48,511 bases of DNA from UBA6382 sp963600315 (GTDB lineage: Bacteria; Bacteroidota; Bacteroidia; Bacteroidales; Bacteroidaceae), in contig CAVCAW010000030.1 in NCBI GenBank assembly GCA_963600315.1, positions 1 to 48,511 of the forward strand, given 5' to 3'. Positions 44,111 through 48,511 of this stretch are shown piece after piece. The translations under genes were made by a program, and so were the position numbers. Position 1 is the stretch's first letter. Every line of letters begins with the position of its first letter. Under the pieces are notes generated by a model. It did not search any database, had not been told where the DNA came from, and saw only the letters and a list, made by a program, of their open reading frames with translations.

Positions 44111-44146
44111 CAGCGGCCCGCCTGCAATATTACAGGCAGGCCGCTG
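44111..44146 (-). terminator. Terminator of phoH-purC
   Basis: CAGCGGCCCGCCTG (44111-44124) and CAGGCAGGCCGCTG (44133-44146) form a 14-bp stem with one mismatch, 8-nt loop. It lies 62 bp after the purC stop on the minus strand; the T run is weak (AATTTA). Confidence 0.7.
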
Positions 44147-44208
44147 AGGGTTGTCGCTTCTCCCCTTGGGGCACGACAATGTGCGCAGAGGGGAGTGTAG
44201 CGCCTTGG

Positions 44209-45150
44209 TTACTGGAGGTAGGCCTCCATGTTGTTTTCTATGCGCTTGGCAATGTCAGAGGTGTCTTCCTTGACAAAGGTTTCGCCAGTGATGTGTTCGT
44301 AGAGCTCTATATAGCGGTTGGAGATGCCTTCTACGATGGCGGGGGTCATCTCGGGCACTTGCTGCCCAGCTTTGCCCTGGAATCCGTTGTCCATCAGCCA
44401 TTCGCGTACGAACTCCTTCGATAGTTGCTTCTGAGGCTCACCCTTTTCGAATTTCTCCTCATAGCCTTCGCTGTAGAAGTAGCGGCTGGAGTCGGGAGTG
44501 TGGATTTCGTCCATCAGATAGATTTCGCCGTTGTACTTGCCGAATTCATATTTTGTGTCGACGAGTATGAGTCCTCTCTTGGCGGCAATCTCTGTGCCAC
44601 GCTCAAACAGAGCTAGTGTATATTTCTCCAACACGGCATACTCTTCGGGAGTGGCGAGGCCTCTGGCCAGGATTTCCTCCTTGGAGATGTCGGCGTCGTG
44701 TTCACCGATTTCGGCCTTGGTGGTTGGGGTGATGATGGGTGTAGGGAACTTCTGGTTCTCGCGCATTCCGTCGGGAATCTTGACTCCACAAATTTCTCTG
44801 GCGCCATTCTTGTAGGCTCTCCATGCGCTGCCACAGAGGTATCCCCTGACAATCATCTCTACGGGGAATCCTTCGCACATCACTCCCACGGTGACGTTGG
44901 GGTCGGGTGTGGCTTGCTTCCAGTTGGGGCAGATGTCGGTTGTCGCATCAAGAAATTTGGCGGCAATCTGGTTGAGCATTTGTCCTTTGTAGGGTATGCC
45001 TTCTGGCAGGATTACGTCAAATGCCGAGATGCGGTCTGTGGCAACCATGGCCAGACGGTCGCCTAAATTGTACACGTCACGGACCTTGCCGTGGTAAACG
45101 CTTTTCTGACCCTTGAAGTGGTAGTCAGTCTTTGTCAATGCCTTTGTCAT
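44209..45150 (-). CDS. purC: Phosphoribosylaminoimidazole-succinocarboxamide synthase (SAICAR synthetase)
   Basis: 313 aa, the longer class with C-terminal extension. Start KTDYHFKGQKSVYHGKVRDVY holds the ATP-binding loop; DRISAFDVILPEGIPYKGQMLNQ, MIVRGYLCGSAWRAY and LILVDTKYEFG are conserved. It joins CAIR and aspartate in purine synthesis. It lies 31 bp after phoH and is followed by a terminator. Confidence 0.97.
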   Translation of the reverse strand: MTKALTKTDYHFKGQKSVYHGKVRDVYNLGDRLAMVATDRISAFDVILPEGIPYKGQMLNQIAAKFLDATTDICPNWKQATPDPNVTVGVMCEGFPVEMIVRGYLCGSAWRAYKNGAREICGVKIPDGMRENQKFPTPIITPTTKAEIGEHDADISKEEILARGLATPEEYAVLEKYTLALFERGTEIAAKRGLILVDTKYEFGKYNGEIYLMDEIHTPDSSRYFYSEGYEEKFEKGEPQKQLSKEFVREWLMDNGFQGKAGQQVPEMTPAIVEGISNRYIELYEHITGETFVKEDTSDIAKRIENNMEAYLQ

Positions 45151-45181
45151 GGAACAATTATATATTTATAATGTATGTTGA

Positions 45182-46180
45182 TTAAATGTCTTGGGTTGGG
45201 GCTGTTTTGGGTTTGGTGGGGTCCTGAGCTGCCTCTTTGTGCCGTTTGGCGTCTTTTTCGTAGGCTGCCACTATGCTCGACACGAGTCTGTGGCGCACGA
45301 TGTCGCCCTTGTCGAGGTTCACGAAGGCTATGCCTTCTACCCCCTTCAGTATGCGCAGCGCCTCGGTCAGTCCCGACTTCTGCGACGGCGGCAGGTCTAT
45401 CTGCGTGCGGTCACCAGTGATGACCATCTTGGTGTTTTGCCCCATGCGCGTCATGAACATTTTGATTTGGCTGGTGGTGGTGTTTTGCGCCTCGTCGAGT
45501 ATCACTACGGCATCGTTGAGTGTGCGGCCGCGCATGAATGCCAAGGGGGCTATCTGAATCACGTTTGCCGTCATGTATTCCTGCAACTTGGCGGGTGGTA
45601 TCATTTCCTCCAGCGCATCGTAGAGAGGTTGTAGATAGGGATCGATTTTTTCTTTCATGTCGCCAGGCAGGAAGCCGAGTTTCTCGCCAGCCTCCACTGC
45701 GGGGCGGCTCAACACTATCTTGCGAATCTCCTTTTTCTTCAAGGCTCTTACTGCCAGTGCGATGCTCACGTAGGTCTTGCCGGTGCCGGCGGGCCCTACG
45801 GCGAAGACCATGTCGTTGTGTTCGTAGGCTTCAATGAGTTTCACTTGGTTCTGAGATCTCGCCTTGATGGGCTTGCCCGTGGTGCTGTAGACAATCACGT
45901 GCTCGGCGCTCTCGTTCTTTGTGCGGTTGCCATTGAGCAGCGTAACGATGTCTTCTTCCGTCAGCGAGTTGTATTTGGCGCAGTGGGCTGCCATCTTGCC
46001 GAATAGACCTTCGAAAGCGGCAATATCCTCATCGCTCCCCATCGCTTTTACTACGTTGTCGCGCGCCAGGATGCGCAACTTGGGATAAAGCGATTTCATC
46101 ATCCGCATGTTGGCATTGCCGGCACCGTAGAATACCACGGGGTCTACGTCGTCTTCTATAACAAGGACTTTCTCTATCAC
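45182..46180 (-). CDS. phoH: PhoH family ATPase
   Basis: 332 aa from GTG 46180 (MIEKVLVIEDDVDPVVFYG, the expected family start). Walker A is GPAGTGKTYVSIALA and Walker B VILDEAQNTTTSQIKM, followed by ITGDRTQIDLP. An N-terminal KH-like region (about 25-85) precedes the ATPase core. PhoH proteins are cytoplasmic nucleotide-binding proteins linked to RNA metabolism. A promoter -7 box lies about 16 nt before the start, so the leader is very short. The C-terminal tail is Lys/Pro-rich and dispensable-looking. Confidence 0.94.
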   Translation of the reverse strand: MIEKVLVIEDDVDPVVFYGAGNANMRMMKSLYPKLRILARDNVVKAMGSDEDIAAFEGLFGKMAAHCAKYNSLTEEDIVTLLNGNRTKNESAEHVIVYSTTGKPIKARSQNQVKLIEAYEHNDMVFAVGPAGTGKTYVSIALAVRALKKKEIRKIVLSRPAVEAGEKLGFLPGDMKEKIDPYLQPLYDALEEMIPPAKLQEYMTANVIQIAPLAFMRGRTLNDAVVILDEAQNTTTSQIKMFMTRMGQNTKMVITGDRTQIDLPPSQKSGLTEALRILKGVEGIAFVNLDKGDIVRHRLVSSIVAAYEKDAKRHKEAAQDPTKPKTAPTQDI

Positions 46181-46196
46181 TAGACGCTATTTTATG

Positions 46197-46204
46197 CAAA
46201 AGTA
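46197..46204 (-). promoter_or_regulatory. Promoter -7 box for phoH-purC
   Basis: TACTTTTG on the minus strand matches TAnnTTTG. The predicted start is about 10 nt before the GTG. No -33 TTTG is found. Confidence 0.5.
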
Positions 46205-46248
46205 TAAATAAAGTGGCACTCTGAGCAGTTTTTGTAGACTAAAAGAAT

Positions 46249-46256
46249 TATTTTTG
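46249..46256 (+). promoter_or_regulatory. Promoter -7 box for DUF5715-truA
   Basis: TATTTTTG matches TAnnTTTG, with a TTTG 14 bp upstream (46231-46234), shorter than the usual 19. It is divergent from and about 50 bp away from the phoH promoter. Confidence 0.5.
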
Positions 46257-46277
46257 CTCTCGAAATAGACGTATTTT

Positions 46278-47075
46278 ATGGAATTGCATTTCAGGCCCAG
46301 TGGCAAGCAGCTGTTTGAACTGGCGTTTTTTTTTATAATAGCGATAATCTTTGTGGCTAGGGCTTGTAGTAAAGACAAGTCACAGCCTGCTGTGAGCAAT
46401 GTTAAAGCTCCGCTTGACACTCTTGCGTTGGCTGCCAGTGTGTCAGATTCTGTCTTGATGGCTCCAGTGCCTTGTCGCGACAGTGTTGTGTCGCCCCTTA
46501 ATCCCCATCGCATCTATAGCGTGCGCGACTATGAGGAGTCGTTTCCCGACATAAATGTCGTGCAACTCGCTGCAGCCAAGTATCATGGTATCAAACCTCA
46601 GCTCACTCGCAGCCAACTCTACAGGGTTGCGCAGGAGTCGATGGTGCATATTGGCTACAGTCCTTATTATACTGTGGCCCGACTCACTCATTCGTCGCCC
46701 TATCTGGTGCCCCGAGCTCAGAAACTGCTCAACCGCATAGGGCGCAATTTCATCGATTCTCTGCTTATCAAGCATCTGCCGCCATCGCTCATTATGGTCA
46801 CTTCGGCTACGCGCACACTTGAGGATGTCAAAAATCTCAAAACGGGCAATGTCAATGCCACCGACAATAGCTGCCACTCCTATGGCACCACCATTGATAT
46901 CAGCTATTGCAAGTATGGTGCCTTCAAGGATGCGAATGGGCTGCCCGTGCGGCAAGTACGCGACGACAGTCTCAAACAGGTGCTCTCTGAAGTTCTCAAC
47001 GATTTGCGCCAATCGGGTGCTTGCTATGTGAAACACGAGCGCAAGCAAGGTTGTTTTCATATAACTGTGAGGTGA
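46278..47075 (+). CDS. DUF5715 family protein, peptidase M15-like
   Basis: 265 aa. A single hydrophobic segment (about 11-28) anchors or exports it. The C-terminal half has DNSCHSYGTTIDISYCKYG and GCFHITVR; His and Asp in the first and His in the second are spaced as in M15 D-Ala-D-Ala carboxypeptidases (SxHxxGxAxD ... H). It may therefore be a periplasmic zinc peptidase acting on peptidoglycan; activity is inferred. Its TGA overlaps the truA ATG (TGATG), so the two genes are translationally coupled. A -7 box lies about 20 bp upstream. Confidence 0.8.
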   Translation: MELHFRPSGKQLFELAFFFIIAIIFVARACSKDKSQPAVSNVKAPLDTLALAASVSDSVLMAPVPCRDSVVSPLNPHRIYSVRDYEESFPDINVVQLAAAKYHGIKPQLTRSQLYRVAQESMVHIGYSPYYTVARLTHSSPYLVPRAQKLLNRIGRNFIDSLLIKHLPPSLIMVTSATRTLEDVKNLKTGNVNATDNSCHSYGTTIDISYCKYGAFKDANGLPVRQVRDDSLKQVLSEVLNDLRQSGACYVKHERKQGCFHITVR

Positions 47076-47836
47076 TGCGCTACGCTATATTCTTTTCCTA
47101 CGACGGCACCGCCTACCACGGATGGCAGAACCAGCCCAACGCCGTCACGGTGCAGCAGAAGATGGAGGAAGCTCTGCAGTTGATTTTGCGACGCGAAGTC
47201 AGTGTCACTGGGGCAGGTCGCACCGATGCGGGGGTCCACGCTCGCCAGATGACTTGTCATCTCGATTTGGATGAATCTGTCGACACGTCTTGGCTCGCCT
47301 ATCGCCTCAATTGTGTGTTGCCGCCCGACATAGCCGTTAGCGGAGTCTGCAATGTGGCGCCCGACTGGCACGCACGCTTCAGCGCTACCTCGCGCACATA
47401 TCGCTATTATATCACCACGAGCAAGTCGCCGTTCAACCGGTCTTACACGCTGCGCTTGCATTTCAGTCTCGACATGGCGCTGATGAATGAAGCTGCCGCA
47501 CTGCTGCTGTCTCACGAGGATTTTGGTTGTTTCTGCAAGTCGCACTCCGACAACAAGACTAACATCTGCCATGTCACCCACGCTCGGTGGACCGTCTTGC
47601 CCGACGGTACTCTGTGTTTCACTATTTCTGCCAATCGCTTCTTGCGCAACATGGTGAGGGCCATAGTAGGCACGCTGATCGATGTGGGCAAACATCGCAT
47701 TACGGTTGAAGAGTTTGCCCGTATACTTAACAGTGGTGCCCGCACCAGCGCAGGGGAGTCTGTGCCCGCCCGTGCCTTGTTTCTTGAGCGGGTGGAGTAT
47801 GCTGATGTTGCGAGTGGTGAAGATTGTGTAGGCTAG
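47075..47836 (+). CDS. truA: tRNA pseudouridine synthase A
   Basis: 253 aa from ATG 47075 (MRYAIFFSYDGTAYHGWQNQP); an in-frame ATG at 47021 lies inside the preceding gene and is rejected. The catalytic Asp51 is in GAGRTDAGVHARQ, and RNMVRAIVGTLIDVG is conserved near the end. It makes pseudouridine at positions 38-40 of the tRNA anticodon arm. Its start overlaps the DUF5715 stop by one base. Confidence 0.96.
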   Translation: MRYAIFFSYDGTAYHGWQNQPNAVTVQQKMEEALQLILRREVSVTGAGRTDAGVHARQMTCHLDLDESVDTSWLAYRLNCVLPPDIAVSGVCNVAPDWHARFSATSRTYRYYITTSKSPFNRSYTLRLHFSLDMALMNEAAALLLSHEDFGCFCKSHSDNKTNICHVTHARWTVLPDGTLCFTISANRFLRNMVRAIVGTLIDVGKHRITVEEFARILNSGARTSAGESVPARALFLERVEYADVASGEDCVG

Positions 47837-48432
47837 TTTTTTTTGCGATCTGTTATGATGTCCTAGGCTTTTGGGGGTGTCGTAGACTTGTATTGCTTTT
47901 GCTATTCTGTTCTTTTTATAATGAAAAATGAATAAGGGGGGGGGTAATATTTATTGTTTTTGCCCGATGTTCGAGAGGTTTTTAAATATTGTTTTGCAAC
48001 GGCAGTCCAAAAGCTGATTGTAGTAGCGGTGTATGTTGCATTCGCCTAGATAGTGAGCCGTTTTTATGAAAATTAATATCGAGGCTGGTTTTGCAAGGTA
48101 AAAATTGCAGATTATTGCTTTTTGTTAGTGGATTTTACGTTTTGGATTGGTTTTGTTGAATAGGGTTGTGGTTGTTTATTGATTATTTTGTAAAACGAAA
48201 TTAAATGCCTAATTTTGCACCCGCAAAACGGAAGAGTGTTGATTTGTGTTAATTGGAGAGCCTGAAATCTTAAAATAATTAGGGAGCTTCTAGGGTTGTT
48301 GCGATAGCTCAACCAATGATAATTCTCTGTTTGTGAATGGCTAAAAGCCTTAAATGTCCTGGTTGTAAGGACAGAAGATTGTGTTGAATATACATTATTA
48401 ATTACTTTTTTATTAATTATTTTTATCTATTT
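47837..48432. other. 596-bp AT-rich spacer with a long leader for the last gene
   Basis: No convincing gene on either strand. It holds a T8 run just after truA, a run of nine G at 47936-47944, the promoter at 48187-48217, and the leader of the final gene with small possible hairpins (GGC-TAAAA-GCC near 48338 and TGTCC...GGACA near 48355). Confidence 0.6.
48187..48217 (+). promoter_or_regulatory. Bacteroidetes-type promoter for the last gene
   Basis: TTTG (48187-48190), 19 bp, then TAATTTTG (48210-48217): exact match to TTTG-N19-TAnnTTTG. The start should be near 48224, giving a leader of about 210 nt to the ATG at 48433. Confidence 0.8.
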
Positions 48433-48511
48433 ATGAGAATTAAGTTTTTTTCTTTACTGCTCGCAGCAGCGATCGGTATGAACCTTACCAGTTGCACGGA
48501 AGTGTTGGAAG
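48433..48511 (+). CDS. N-terminus of a lipoprotein (partial, runs off the window)
   Basis: 26 codons are visible. The sequence MRIKFFSLLLAAAIG is followed by MNLTSC, a lipoprotein signal peptide with lipobox LTSC and mature end CTEVLE. The family cannot be told from this. It has its own strong promoter and an unusually long leader. Confidence 0.75.
   Translation, partial: MRIKFFSLLLAAAIGMNLTSCTEVLE

Overview
The window looks like a piece of a draft or metagenome-assembled chromosome from the order Bacteroidales, most like Prevotellaceae or Muribaculaceae (family-level placement is inference). The evidence is SusC/SusD outer-membrane pairs, an LpxC-FabZ fusion, MenG, the Bacteroidetes-only families DUF4290, DUF3256 and DUF5715, and promoters of the Bacteroidetes form TTTG-N19-TAnnTTTG. 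A run of 10 Ns (14090-14099) marks a scaffold join.

Layout. (1) 1-12950: a plus-strand operon SusC-SusD-fasciclin lipoprotein-SusC-SusD, preceded by the tail of another gene and closed by a strong terminator. It looks like an outer-membrane uptake and surface-binding locus with no degradative enzyme in view. (2) 13041-19797: yraN, a PLP aminotransferase broken by the N gap, a minus-strand secreted nuclease, and a class A penicillin-binding protein overlapping an acyltransferase gene. (3) 20066-31176: a long minus-strand housekeeping series, in transcription order menG, aroE, purM, prfA, pyrF, an HD phosphohydrolase, lpxD, lpxC-fabZ, lpxA, a pRiA4b ORF-3-like gene and miaA. (4) 31177-33475: a possible transposase remnant, the ammonium transporter gene, and a 621-bp spacer with a repeat element and a possible small transcript. 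(5) 33476-42516: a second minus-strand series, DUF3256, tsaB, DUF4290, murA, rimM, dxr, rseP and a TonB-dependent receptor. (6) 42801-46180: a membrane-embedded AraC-type regulator, purC and phoH, all minus strand. (7) 46278-48511: DUF5715 and truA on the plus strand, then a 596-bp spacer and the first codons of a lipoprotein.

The most unusual structure is a family of short intergenic elements. Three copies (13538-13649, 33244-33355, 42672-42783) are each exactly 112 bp. They end in TTGAGC...GCTCAA, degenerate at one end of the second copy. Each contains four copies of a near-palindromic 12-bp core related to TTTCCGCGGAAA, spaced exactly 22 bp apart and starting 17 bp from the left end. All three lie beyond the 3' end of a gene. 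A second, unrelated array of seven 21-bp units fills the dxr-rseP gap (37349-37495). Other points of interest: a terminator that ends 3 nt before the miaA start codon, an Asp in place of the MurA catalytic Cys, and a roughly 210-nt 5' leader at the right edge.

The genes work mostly on the cell envelope: lipid A (lpxA/C/D), peptidoglycan (murA, PBP1a), isoprenoid precursors (dxr), envelope proteolysis (rseP) and nutrient receptors. These are interleaved with purine, pyrimidine, shikimate and menaquinone enzymes and translation factors (prfA, rimM, truA, miaA, tsaB).
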